Below are positions 35,001 to 46,659 of a stretch of 64,000 nt of DNA, piece after piece. The first letter of the stretch is position 1, and every line of letters begins with the position of its first letter. The position numbers and the translations under genes were made by a program. Under the pieces are notes generated by a model that saw only the letters and a list, made by a program, of their open reading frames with translations, did not search any database and had not been told where the DNA came from. The DNA comes from Dendrolimus kikuchii. Taxonomy: Eukaryota; Arthropoda; Insecta; Lepidoptera; Lasiocampidae. The stretch spans positions 19,083,435 to 19,147,434 of the forward strand of contig CM034389.1 in NCBI GenBank assembly GCA_019925095.2, given 5' to 3'.

Positions 35001-36504
35001 CGACGAATTGTGAAGCTTGCCACCACCCCTGTCATAAGGACCACGACCACTCTGCCAAGAGTGTAACGACGGAGAAGAAGAAGAACAAGATGGAAATATC
35101 CCTATCTTCAAGGCCGTGGAGATTAGAATAAAAAAATATAATAAAATTAGATTAACTTATTTCAGAAAAAACGGCAGTTACATAGGCACGGACCTAATAA
35201 TAATTATTATTTGATTTTTTGTGAGTATTTTATTTACATAAACGAACACCTGACGGTATTTTGTAATTTACATACATAAATTCACGCCAGTTCCCTTGCG
35301 GGGTAGGCATGAACAACAGAGCGCCATTTAGGCTTATTCTTACACACCTCACTTGCTTCTTTGACATTCATAACTCTTGTCATGCACGCTCGTCTGTTCT
35401 TAAGGCTCCTGACAGGTATTTTGTATTTGTATTTTAAATACATATAGTTGAAACGCTGTATTTTGTATTTTATATTTTAAATACCCGACTTAAAAGTATT
35501 TTGTATTTCGTATTTTAAATACATGCTAGACAGTATTTTGTAATTTGTATTTCAATTAAAGGAAACCATGTATTTTGCCCAGCCCTGGTGGCGGGTATAC
35601 TGTCTGTCCCGAGTGCCCCGAGTCCAACAGTGGGACGTTCATGGCCATTATTATATTATTATCTATATTACATACTATAGAACAGTCGCTTTCCGCGTCT
35701 GTTTTTCTGTATATCCGCTAACTCCTACTAAATCACGCAACGAATTTTTATGCGGTTTTTATCATCAGTTAGATAAATTTCCATGAATGTTTATACATTT
35801 ATAAAAAACCTAATTAAGTTTTTATTTAAGTAACATAAAGCTATTTCCTAGGGCTTGACTTAACTTTGACTCTTTAGAATTATTATAATATCTGGCCTTT
35901 TATTTCGAGTCACATTAAACTGATAAATGTTACACCGGTTACTTGTCTCCTTGACAAGAAAGATAAAATAAATACAATCGAGATTTAAACCATATTTCAT
36001 TTATTTGAAGTTCAGAAAATACACAATATAAAGTCACCTTTGTAAAATATTTTTTTAATAAAGGAATCTTCGTGCGCTAGACACTGCTTTCCGTTCGACT
36101 ATCGAGTAACTTGTGTTGCAGGATGTTGCAAACATGAAAAATTACATACAGATCAATACATAAGCAACAAATATTTAAATAATAAACGCCTTTTAATCTA
36201 ATTGTTTTTCTTTTAACCTAAACAAAAGTTTTGATTGTAGGCAAGCTAAATAACAATTGTAAAAGTAATAGTAAGTTTTTTAGGTAGTACATAAGGTAAT
36301 ACTAAGTTAAGTTTCAACATAATAATATACTGAATTTTAAACAGCCTTTTGTTCTTAAATATTACGCCGAACATATTTTATAATTAAAAAATGTTTACAT
36401 TGTAAACTAAAATTCGCCCGCGACTTCATTCCCATTGGATGGGTAGCAAAAATCACAGTTGTTGTACAGAGATAATTTGGATTAGTTAAAATATGGTATT
36501 GGAA

Positions 36505-36715
36505 TTAGAATTTTTATTCGCCCTGGCCACTTTAAACCGATCCCAACAAAATTCCCGCGGGATCCCCCAGATTCAAAGTACCGCAGATATTAAATCCGAG
36601 AATTTGCTGTCGGTCAACGAAAACCGCATCGAGATCGGCCAATAGTTTTTGGGTGAATCCCGAACAAATAAACAAACACAAAAGATATAAAACAAAAGAC
36701 TACAATTTTATAATA
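36505..36715 (-). repeat. Dispersed repeat family D copy
   Basis: Shares 'attcccgcgggatccccc', 'tgaatcccgaacaaa' and 'accgcatcgagatcggcc' with other family D copies, inverted relative to 28092-28600. Confidence 0.6.
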
Positions 36716-36909
36716 ATATAGATAATCAGCTTTTTCAGCAGTGCATTTTCACTATACTAGCATTAATAACACATGTATTAAACATTAATAATAATCCAAA
36801 GTATTGCCGTTTAAATTAGCATAACTTCATGTTTTAAATGAATGATTAAGGTGCCGATCATTGATAGGAGATGCTAGAAGGCTGTATAGTTTACCTTATT
36901 ATAATTGAA

Positions 36910-39668
36910 TTATGTTAGTGACATGTACACGGGCGAATTTTCTGTGTAACATTTGAAGTAAGTACTCGCTGTTTCCACTGGCGTAGTGATGATGAGGGAA
37001 GCACGGCAGTTTTTGAGGACTTGTCGTATATCATCATCTTTAAACAATTCGAACAATTTCTCTATTATAGGAACACCGTTTTCCGCATAGAATTGTGATG
37101 TAGTCAGGCCACAGTAGATAAATCTCTTATATTCATCGCTATCCTCGAATGTGTGCTTCTTAAAAAGAGTCCAGACACGTTCAGTATTATTTGTTTTTTT
37201 AATGCATTCGTGAGCAATCGCGTTGAATTGAGCATTCAATTCAGCAGACAAATGTACTGGTCTCTGAAAAAATATTAACACATATTAACTACAGAGGGTC
37301 TAAAGCGATCGCCTTTGGAGAATCGCTTAATGAAATTGAGACGTGTCTAGATATACTGGTAGGTGTGAGACCTAGCATAGAGTTCCACTTCATTTTGATA
37401 TTCGTCACATGAATCTGGGATAACGATCTCTTTAGGTGTGGTTTTTAATTATTCTTCGAAGTTACGCAAACTATAAATACAGGAACTTTGAAACACAGAG
37501 TACATTAATATAATAGAAGACTTTGAAACCATTTCTTTATTTTGTGTATAATAAAAGTTGAACTTCTTTCTCGTAAATAACCTAATTTCTACCATTCGTA
37601 ACTTGCTGCAACTATTATTATCTATTAGTCCCAATCAAACTTAATTTAACAATGTCAAATTTCGTGAGATTGGCATATGTATGGGTGTGCCCCAGGGCTC
37701 TATTTTAGGTACCTTCTTGTTTTTTTTATATATATTAATTATTTGCCATATTTTATTAATGATATGTGTGAGGTATTGTTCTTTGCTGATGACACGTCAC
37801 CTATATTTAAAGTTGACAGAAATAAAATAAAAAAACCCTCTGACTTTTTAAAAATTTATTATACAAACACAACTCCCCAGAAAACAAATAAATAAATAGA
37901 TTAGTTATCGTGACGCTTTGATCTTTACTGCATAGATAGTATGTATATCTATAATCTATTTATTTATCTATGTATACATAAATATATAATTACTTAACCT
38001 CACAGACTGATTGACATATCAATGCACAGCCCAAAAAACTGGGGCTAGGATTGTGAAAATTTGCATGCGAATTTTTTTTTATACTGTAAGTAGACTATAG
38101 TTACCTACAGTATACAACAATATACAACAGTATTCAATTTTCAAAAAATAGTATAATACTAAAAAAGGATTTTTGAGATAGATGGATATTGCCAAAAACA
38201 ATGGCGTTAGTCGCATTTTTTGCTGTTGTTTTTACAATTCATTAACAAACATGTCGTCATAGTAAGTCGAAATATCGTTTCTACAATTCTTGCTTGTTAA
38301 CTGACTTATGGCCGGCCCATATCTTATCGACCATTCATTTGCCTTACGGGCCATTTACATGGAGAGAGTTTCTTGCCACAAAGATACAATTGTCTAAAGC
38401 AAGAAAAAAATATGATCATGTAAACTAAACATACGATATCGTACGTGGAAGGATGATAATCAACTGGTCATTGAATATTGTCATCTCTGTGTAAACATAA
38501 TACAAAACACCGTGCTGACCAACGAGTTCGAAAGGCAAATCGGTTCAAACTGATTTGTACGATACTCGCATGAACTTAAAAAAATGTCATACAAGTTCTA
38601 GATTAGACTAATCAAGAAATCGTAGTCAAATATCTCAATATGACGTCTGTCGTAGTGTAAACAATACTCTTGGCGATAATTACCTTATCATTATCGTATG
38701 ACATATTCGTAGGCGATTTTTTGTTTTTTGGTTCAATGTAAACATTGTCTGAACAGTATCGCCTACGAAAATAGAATACGACACGCCCCAAAACGTGCGA
38801 TAAACCCTCTCCAATGTCCATGTAAAAGGCTTTTACTATCGGTTAAAATTTAACATGAGCTAGCATACAAGTAATGTCAAAATTCAACCGATATTAAAGC
38901 AAGCGAATGAATAGCAAGATATAGGAACCGACCGGTAATATTCGCTAAGTGTCGATACAACTAAACAACTATCGGAATTTGATCGGTACAAGACGTTACT
39001 CAATTATTCCGAGTTTTTATATCTGAATCCATTATAGTACCTTCCCATTAGTAGAAAATTGGCATTATACGGAGTTTATGTGCAAGGCTTGGAATCGATT
39101 TAAAAACCGCTTTTAATTGGTTATAATTGATTTTAGTCCAGCATCTTGTTCGGGGTGTAAACGAAAAAAAGAGTTTTATGAACATCAGCATTAACGGGTT
39201 AATCCCAGAGAATTATTTTCTCTATATGACAACTGTTCCACAACTATGTAATGGTGTGCGGCTAAATCTTGCTGTACCAAATGGCAAAGGTGAATGGCAA
39301 AATCCGTTCGACAAAGCTTCTTAAATGGACTTTTGTTGCTAAAAACCATTTAATTGAGGTTAAAGTTAGGACAAAACCGAAAAGAAATCGATTTCTATCC
39401 AGATTCCAAGCCCTATTTATATTATCTTTTAAACAGCAGTAAGTTAAATGAACGCATAGAAGCATGTAGAAACCCAGCATTCAGTTGTTAGATTAGGACA
39501 CAGAACTACTATTATAGGACTAATCACTAATCAAGCTTTATAGTATGGATATGATTTTAAACTTTGTCTACATTTAATGAATAAATAATTTTAACTTACC
39601 CGGTTTTCAATCTGAGAGGAAACGAAGGCCAATGTTAATATAAAAATATTTTTTGTTACTAGCGACAT
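36910..39668 (-). CDS. Minus-C odorant-binding-like protein, complete (OBP gene 10)
   Basis: Exons complement(39600..39668) and complement(36910..37263) give 140 residues. The leader reads MSLVTKNIFILTLAFVSS then QIENR, ending at GTAAG. The second exon follows TTTTTTCAG and starts RPVHLSAELNAQF. It has exactly four cysteines (HEC, IYC, KNC, FKC), unlike its close relative at 26978-28767, which carries eight. Shared phrases with that gene (NNTER-W, ENGVPI-EKL, TTPVETA, NSPVYMS) indicate a tandem duplication. The intron contains a reverse-transcriptase scrap (37640-37830) and a possible foldback element (38309-38850). TATATAAAAG at 39711-39720 is a strong core promoter match. Confidence 0.82.
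37640..37830 (+). pseudogene. Reverse-transcriptase scrap
   Basis: The plus strand reads MGVPQGSILGTFLF, changes frame, then YINYLPYFINDMCEVLFFADDTS (split here for length: the key boxes are PQGSIL and FADDTS). These are RT motifs 4 and 5 of a non-LTR element. About 190 bases only, in the OBP gene 10 intron. Confidence 0.65.
38309..38850. repeat. Possible foldback element
   Basis: Left 'gggccatttacatggagaga' and right inverse (ctctccaatgtccatgtaaa) are similar. An internal inverted pair 'cgtaggcgat...atcgcctacg' lies near 38710-38770. The ends are not sharp. Confidence 0.35.
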
Positions 39669-39710
39669 GTTCGCTAATTTAAATGGTAATGATTTCAATG
39701 TTACAACTCC

Positions 39711-39720
39711 CTTTTATATA
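39711..39720 (-). promoter_or_regulatory. TATA box of OBP gene 10
   Basis: TATATAAAAG on the minus strand, ~45-50 bases upstream of the ATG at 39668. Confidence 0.65.
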
Positions 39721-40607
39721 TACGAATTGGGGGGGTAATGGGGTACGAAGCGCGAACAGGTGCTTTTGGAAATGAATAAAGATTTGTTATCTGACTGGGT
39801 TTTCCTTCAAATTCCACAATTAGAAGTAGTATAGAATATTAGTATACTAGTATTCATCCGCGATTTCGTCCATGTTGGAAAGGTACCAAAGATCAAAGGT
39901 GTGTTTCTGAAATTCGAACGGTGTTTCCAATACGTAATTACGGACAGTCTTTCAAACTTTTATAAGTCCTTACTTGAAGACCTCCGCGATTTTTTTCAAC
40001 AAATCTACTCAAAAAATACATTATTCGAAAGTTAAAAATTACGCACCGTATAGCGGAATGTGCGTAAAATAGGTACTATCACCTAAGTACCTATTTTCCG
40101 CCTACTCCGTTGTATAAGACAGACATTGACTTGTTTGTGGATAGTCTAGCATCTGTAAATGCGAATTTAATCAAAGCCTATTTTAATAATAGCTAGTTTT
40201 CCCCGTCACAAAATGTTCTTATTATTGTTCTTATTATTCTTTCTCTCTTTCTTAATATTATTCTTTATTTCTAAATTATTGTATTTTATCCTTTATTTTT
40301 ATTTCCCTGTCATCTGTGGAGGTTTATAATTAGCTGTCCTTTAACTATCTCTGTACGCTAGTTTGTAAACTTTAGTTTGTAAGATCACAGCTGTTAACCT
40401 CCCAAATAAAATAAAATAACGCCGTAGGTATCCTTTGCGGTTCTGTTTTTTTTTTTTATTTAAAAGCGCTGTCGATCAATACATTTGTCTCACGTTAAAA
40501 TCTAATAAAAAAGTTTGTTTCATTACCTATACACTCGTGACTATAGTAAACCCTTGACTTGGTCTCTCTTAGATTCGTCTACTGGTTTGTAAAAACCAAC
40601 TTACGTT

Positions 40608-40668
40608 ACGTACGTTAACCACTTTGCATCAGATGGCCGCCAGACTGTCTGCTATACTCTAGCAATAA
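40608..40668 (+). repeat. Short interspersed element A, 3' fragment
   Basis: Diverged: 'gttaaccactttgcatcaga', 'ctgtctgctatactctagca' plus 'ataaaa'. Confidence 0.4.
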
Positions 40669-40722
40669 AAAAGAGTAGTTTTTTGAGATATGAGATGTTT
40701 TTGCTTTATTGTTTTTCTAAAG

Positions 40723-40891
40723 CGGTTATTACATTATCCAACTTGGAGCGCCCTAGGTGAGCTAGCGTGCTGAAATTGGATGGTGTAAAAGCTGTTGGTG
40801 ATCCAATATAGTGCGATCGTATGGGGTATGAGGCGCTTGCTCATCTAGTGCAATAGGTTAGCGCTCAGCAAATTGGATAATGTAATACCCT
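40723..40891. mobile_element. Small MITE with inverted ends (TATTACATTATCCAA)
   Basis: Left ggttattacattatccaact; right inverse 'aattggataatgtaataccc'. About 169 bp with a GC-richer centre and no ORF. Confidence 0.65.
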
Positions 40892-42089
40892 TTTAAGGGT
40901 TTATAGTGAAATAAACAAACCGTTTATTGTTTGTTACTTCTAAACCCTTCACTATACGTGGGTTGACACACGCTTGGCATTTTTAAAATATTGCATGTGT
41001 ATAGTACTGAAAAAACTAAAAATGGATGATATTCGTCGTTATATTAATATGTGAAGCACATACTTTGTACCCCTTATTACAAAAATTGCGCGGACGGAAG
41101 TTGAAAGTTTGCACACTTATAGTGGATATAAAGAAGGAGTGCAGAATGTGATTTTTTTTTTAATTATGCATACAAAATACAGTAAATCCATAAAAAAACA
41201 TTACACACACTAGCATGCATTTGACACACACACTAGCATGCATTTGACACACACACGCATATATACTTTTTTGTTTATTGTTAAAGTCAAATTAACAGTG
41301 TTACAACAGAATCTTAACAATGTTCTAACTTATAATTTAAATTAATTATGGTCGAATTTCAACCGCTGGGCGACCACTAGTAAGAATAAATTTCCAAGGA
41401 GGTATTGGGTCAGCTAGAATAAGAGATTTCTTTATATCATAACTTTAGCATTCGGAGTTTACATTATTTTTCAAATTAATTGTTGTAGTGTTTTGAGTCA
41501 AATGATCACAATCAGTGTAATAATTACAAACAAAACATGCTTTAATAATTTATCAACACAAGCAACACTAGAAACAAGTTTAAAAAATTTGTGAAGTAAC
41601 GTTTGTGCGAGAAAGCTTAATAATCGATGAAAAAATTTCAAGACTACCGCACCGAATGGGAATAATGCGATCATTATAGTAGTTATTTATACAAATTACT
41701 TTGTTAAACCTAATATTAGTTCAAAATATATTTAAAAAATGACAGTATATAATGATGATGATGACATATATATAACAGTAGTGAAGTAATGATAAGTTGC
41801 TGGGGAGTTTGTTACACCGCTTCTTCTTCTTTAACAGCAGGTAACTAAAATTGCTTTGGAAGCGGTGAAAGATTTATTGGCTTTCAATAAGTAATCTGTA
41901 AGATTCCATTTTGAAGTAAACGCCTTTATGTTCCATCATAAATACATTTCATCATTCATTTACAGTGACACACCCATTAACACTGAAAAAATTAAATGTG
42001 CTATCATCTCATCCCACATGCACCAAAAACAAAATGAAATCGAGATAGTGCAATACACACCTCAACAGAAAGATAGCTTAATGAAATGC
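40892..42089. other. AT-rich spacer
   Basis: No gene recognised. Contains two tandem copies of a 24-base unit 'acacacactagcatgcattt' plus 'gac' (41203-41250) and the short dispersed repeat at 41843-41925. Confidence 0.5.
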
Positions 42090-42391
42090 TTTTTTATTGC
42101 ACGAGTTCAACAAGCAGGCAGACGGCCCACCTGATGGAAAGTGGTTAACATCGTCTATAGACATTTGCAAAAGCAACGGTGCTACCAATATGCTCCCGCT
42201 CTCTATACTCTCTACTGGAACCTAGCCACTAATGCCGGAACACACCTAAAAGTTGTTATGGTGATATACTCTAGACCAGAAGTAATAGCCATCCAGATGG
42301 ACAGGTACCCTACCACCTGGCTATAGGTTGTTTTGTCGCCTCTTACGACAAGCCGCAGGAAAATGTATTCTTTCTCCGTTCCTGCACGGAT
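42090..42391 (-). repeat. Short interspersed element A, full-length copy
   Basis: Minus-strand copy from 'tttattgcacgagttcaaca' to the fixed boundary 'cctgcacggat'. Confidence 0.75.
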
Positions 42392-44553
42392 AATTAAGCT
42401 TGCTTTGAGTTAATTGAAAAATTATCATTGTTCTTCTTCTATTTTGAATAGAACTGGTGTAAAAAAGTATCACATTTCGATAAATCAACGGAATTTTTAT
42501 TATTATTGGTTTTTCAAGATTTCTAAAAAATAAAAAATGATCGAGAACTTTTTCAAATACGTCGACATCATTAACTTTGATGTTTCGTCACTCTAAATAC
42601 AACTAGTATTTTAAGTACATTTCAAGATTTTACATTATTAAACATTGTCACGAGTAGATAGGTAGACTTACAAGAGAAATGAAAATTGTGTGACCGAATT
42701 TATTTAAAAAAAATGCTAAAGTCAAAACTAATGTATTTATTAAAATAATTTTATTTTACTTGTAACATAGTGTGACGAATACACGTAACAGAATTTCTTC
42801 TCCTTGAGAAATTTATGCATAGTCTTCGCCTTAACAATAACACAATAGAATGTTCCATATACAAAGTAACATGAACGAGCAGGATAGAAATATAGAGCCA
42901 GACAAATCTTAAAACGAGATAGATATACTCAGGAAGAAAATGGAATAAAGTTGCAGTTAGTAACAAGGACGGAAATACGTGTTGGACAAGGATAGACATG
43001 TAGTTGAATGACGTAATAGGGTTAATTCTAGAATGTCAAACGGATACATAAGCGCGACAATCTACGCACGGAGGCAGACACGCACGGTCTGGCGAAGCAA
43101 AGAAAAGACAAGAGAGCAAAGGGATCAAAATGGCTTTCAGACTGCGTGACAACGTTACGGTGGAGCATCAAGACGTGAGGCTTCAAGACTATTCAGTCGC
43201 GAGACACCGGAACGTCCATCGAACGGATCAGGATGTGAGTCAATCGAGAAAAACGTGTACATAATTTGAAAAGGTATTTTTATTTAACTAATTTTTAATT
43301 AAATAAAGTCAGTTTCTCTTTAGATCTGTGTTTCTTTCCAATCTCGGTACCCACAGCACGTAACAATACACTTCACATTTATTATATATGTATATAAATA
43401 CAATAAACAAAATAGGCTCTGGAGCCCAACAATAGAAATAGATATAGAATTTAAAAAAAAAGAATAGAATTGACGACCGGTTTTACCATACGCTGGTTTT
43501 TTTTTAAGTTTATGGCTTGGCAACTAGGCCTTTAAGCCAGACGCAGTTGTATTGTAGGTTACAAGCCACACCATTTAACGGAGTTCTTGTGAAAACTCGA
43601 AAGGCCACATTTGACTATACAGTTCACATTTCTCACAAAAACACATTTACTACTTAAAAACTATCAATATCCTACAACTATTATTCATTTTAAAGTAATT
43701 TTACACATTTTTTAGAAAATAAAACTGCACAGCATAACGTCCCCTTTCAGTTCCCGCCAAAAACTCCCATACGCTGGTATCTCATCTCATATGAAAGTAT
43801 ATTATATTAGCATCAACGATAAATTAATTTCGGTGATAAGAAACTTATAATAAAATAAATCAAACAACAAAAACACATAAAGTATTCTATTTTTTTAAAT
43901 ATTATCGTCGTCACTATTATAATCTGCAACAAACTTGACAGGCTCTGTAAATTAGCTGAGGAAGTGTTCGCAATACCTGAGTATTATATTTTTTGTTTAA
44001 GGTTTTTTTGTGCTTATGGAAACAATTAAAATTGTTGGCGCTCTACAGTGATTGGCATCCTTTCAATTTATTCAAGATAATAGCTACAACATTAAAAAGA
44101 TATATAAATTTATTAACGTTTTAAATGAGTTAACAGGATGCCAACATTAGCATTCCCTGAAACTATTAACTGTAAACACGTGACAACGTATAACAATATG
44201 CCATAGCGAATTAGTATAATTTAATAAATTACAATTGCTTATTTATTCTGTTAGGGAGGTTTTATGCACAAGGATACGTTAACCTCATCGTGTCCTAATC
44301 TATTATTCTATTTAAAAAATATACCAAAAAGGTATCCCTACTATTTGCTCAGGTACTCACCGATGAGGAACTACAACCAAATTAAATAGTCGTTGAAATA
44401 TTTCAGAAATAGGATCAGCTAGAATTGTTTGAATAAGAATCCAGAAGATTTATTTTGAAGTTCCTCATCCCCTTAATTACATTATTGATAGAAAGTTCTT
44501 AAAATGTTTTGCTCATTTGATAACTTAAAAATATTATTGATTACAAAAAAAAA
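42392..44553. other. Gene-free spacer
   Basis: No exon recognised on either strand. AT-rich; around 44050-44160 are 'gattggcatcc' and 'ggatgccaac' motifs resembling the subterminal repeats of the pogo-like element. Confidence 0.4.
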
Positions 44554-45970
44554 TTAAAACAATATATGGGTCTTAGTTCCATGATGGTAACATTTGAATA
44601 TTTCGAAAGCTGTATCAGCTTTATCTTTGCCAGTTTTGTTTTTGCATTCTTCTAGAACCTTTGTTGCTTCAGCTTTGTCAACGCCTGGCGGTAATTTTTC
44701 TAAAGCCGTATCAACATTCAGTTTGGCGTCTGGACTGAGAATTCCAGCTTTTTGGAAGAAACAGAGAGTGAATTTTTTGAGATCATCATCATCATCTGCG
44801 AAATGTCCTTTCTTAGACTCCGCAATGACTTCTGGTTTAACATTTGATTCCTTCATACATTCCATTGTAAGTTGATGGGCCTTATCTTTTTGGGTATGTG
44901 AAAGATGAATTGTCTGGAAGCATTCATAACAAAATTAATGGATACAATTAAATTTTTGAAAAATTATTTTAAATGAAATTTATTTCATTCTGAAGTTAAT
45001 AGTTTTATTTTAAAACCCGTAACGTCTCACTGCTGGGATTGGGCCTTCCATTTATAGGGGAACGGATAATATACCCGCCACGGCGGAAGGCCGGCTAAAC
45101 ACATCAATTATCTCGATGTGCAGGTTTCATCACTATGTTTTCCTTCATCGTTAGCACGTAGTAATTGTAACAATATACACATTAGGTTAAGAAACTGCCT
45201 AAGTGGTGGATGCTGTCTAGCTAGGATTCGAACCCGCGCCCTTACAGTTTGCGAAGCGAGTACGCTAACCACTAAGCTACCAGGGCTGTTATTAATTTTA
45301 TCATAAAAAATTATGATGGGAATTTTTATCTGAACAAAATCCATTGTTTTAAATATACTTTATTATGGTACGGCTTTATCTGCGATAATGTTAAAGATTT
45401 AAGCTCTTATTGATATATATTATAGGTATATTAAGAATCAGAAGCCTACAAACTTACTCTAACTTAATATGTATGAACTCAATATGAATGAAAAAAAAAG
45501 TAGTAAGTTTTTTACTATATAAATGTTAGTTATAAATAAATTATGTATTTAGGCCCGGGCATATCATGTTTGCCTGGCACCACGAGTGCTGACAAAAAAA
45601 ATCAATATGAATAGACTGTGGCTGAATGCTCCTATTTTAAGCGTTCAAAAATAGCACTGTTAACGCATAGCCAAATTATTGTATATATATACGCTATCTG
45701 ACAATATTTAAAGTCATATAACGCATTATAAACCAGTCGCCATATTTGCGTGAAACGGCCTAAATCTTTAACACTAACGCAGTTGAAGCCGCACCATTAT
45801 AATAATTAAATTAAACATATTGCTTTATCTATATGGATAAATTTAAACAACATCAACAAGACTTATTCAAATCTAATTTTCATCTAGAATAGTAAATTTG
45901 AATGTATACTCACATGGGCTTCAAGCCCAGCTGCTGTCAGCACAAGGCACAAAAACAAATACGCTCTCAT
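44554..45970 (-). CDS. Minus-C odorant-binding protein, complete, most divergent member (OBP gene 11)
   Basis: Exons complement(45914..45970) and complement(44554..44913) give 138 residues. The leader is MRAYLFLCLVLTAAGLEAH with a GTGAGT donor. The second exon follows TTCCAG and starts TIHLSHTQKDKAHQLTMEC, without the Arg-Pro start of the other members. Four cysteines lie in MEC, TLC, EEC and FKC. Acidic and lysine-rich segments (FADDDDDLKKF, AEATKVLEECKNK, DKADTAFEIFKCYH) match the usual wording of insect minus-C OBPs better than the rest of the array, so this may be the conserved ancestral member. TATAAAAG is at 46033-46040. The ~1 kb intron carries a tRNA-derived SINE (45012-45292). Confidence 0.85.
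45012..45292 (-). repeat. tRNA-derived SINE-1 copy
   Basis: Minus-strand copy with 'actgctgggattgggccttc', 'tatctcgatgtgcaggtttc' and the tRNA-like head 'gattcgaacccgcgccct'. In the OBP gene 11 intron. Confidence 0.7.
45690..45795. repeat. End of MITE family G
   Basis: Shares 'gcgtgaaacggcctaaatct' and 'ttaacactaacgca' with the end of 47520-47737. The opposite end is unclear. Confidence 0.45.
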
Positions 45971-46032
45971 AGTGTATCTATTTATTTTCAAAATACTTCG
46001 TAAAGTGACATGCAGTTGCATTAAAACGCTGA

Positions 46033-46040
46033 CTTTTATA
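46033..46040 (-). promoter_or_regulatory. TATA box of OBP gene 11
   Basis: TATAAAAG on the minus strand, ~65 bases upstream of the ATG at 45970. Confidence 0.65.
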
Positions 46041-46399
46041 CTAATCATTGAAGGAAATCAACTTAGGTAGGCAACTTTTTTAAGGAAATAAATTAGCTCA
46101 TATGTTATCTCATAGATCACACCATATTTGTTGAAATGAAGCACAATGTCAAGTAAAAGTTATACCTACAGGTATTGTATTTTCCTCTTTGTACAAGTCA
46201 CTTAATTTTACACTATATTGCGACCAATGGTTTATTTTAGTTCTCACAGATCGATCATTGATTATTCAGTAAAGAATGTCTTAAAAAGTTACCGATACGA
46301 TTTTATATAAAACTCGAGCTACTTTTGAATAAATTCGTGTAAATATTTGTTCACAAGGTAGCTCAATATCAATTTAGTGCATGTATACCTATTAAGTCG

Positions 46400-46655
46400 T
46401 GGTAGCATAATGGCTAGCGAACGCATCCCGAACTCAAAGGGCGCGACTTCGATTCTGGCCGGAACGCATGCACCACTTCAGTCAGTTTTCTGATCTAATG
46501 TGCATATTGTTACAATAACCACGTGCTAACAACGGTGAAGTAAATCATCGTGATACAACCTGCATATCGAGATAAGCGATGTGTCAAATCTGCCAAGCCG
46601 CCTTGGACAAGCGTGGCGGGTATACTGTCCGTTCCCCCTATAATGGTAGGCCCGA
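46400..46655 (+). repeat. tRNA-derived SINE-1, best copy
   Basis: The head is tRNA-like: A-box-type 'tggtagcataatggctagcg' and B-box-type 'acttcgattctgg'. The body reaches 'ggcgggtatactgtccgttc' and 'cctataatggtaggcccgag'. It abuts the truncated LINE at 46660 directly. Confidence 0.75.
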
Positions 46656-46659
46656 GCAC

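Larger units (their letters stand above)
31759..35587. mobile_element. hAT-like element with exact 8-bp TSD, carrying a LINE
   Basis: Ends CAGGGTTGGGCA (31759-31770) and TGCCCAGCCCTG (35576-35587, inverse with one mismatch). Flanked by the identical 8-mer gtggcggg at 31751-31758 and 35588-35595. Eight-base duplications and CAGGG ends are typical of hAT elements. Subterminal regions are packed with 'gtatttgtatttcaatta'-like motifs at both ends (31780-31940; 35410-35570). No hAT transposase was seen; the interior is mainly a later LINE insertion and smaller repeats. Confidence 0.82.
31680..35650 (+). repeat. tRNA-derived SINE-1 copy split by a hAT-like insertion
   Basis: The SINE body reads 'tgcacatcgagataacca' to 'gtggcggg' at 31758 and resumes at 35588 with 'gtggcgggtatactgtctg' to about 35650. 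It matches the uninterrupted copy at 46400-46655 across the break. Confidence 0.7.

Noticed and set aside
41203..41250. Direct repeats as a CRISPR-like array
   Set aside because: Only two adjacent copies with no spacers, in an insect genome; a simple tandem repeat.
46400..46465. tRNA gene-like A and B boxes
   Set aside because: The match is the head of a dispersed SINE with several copies in the window; no acceptor stem pairing or anticodon loop of a real tRNA was evident.
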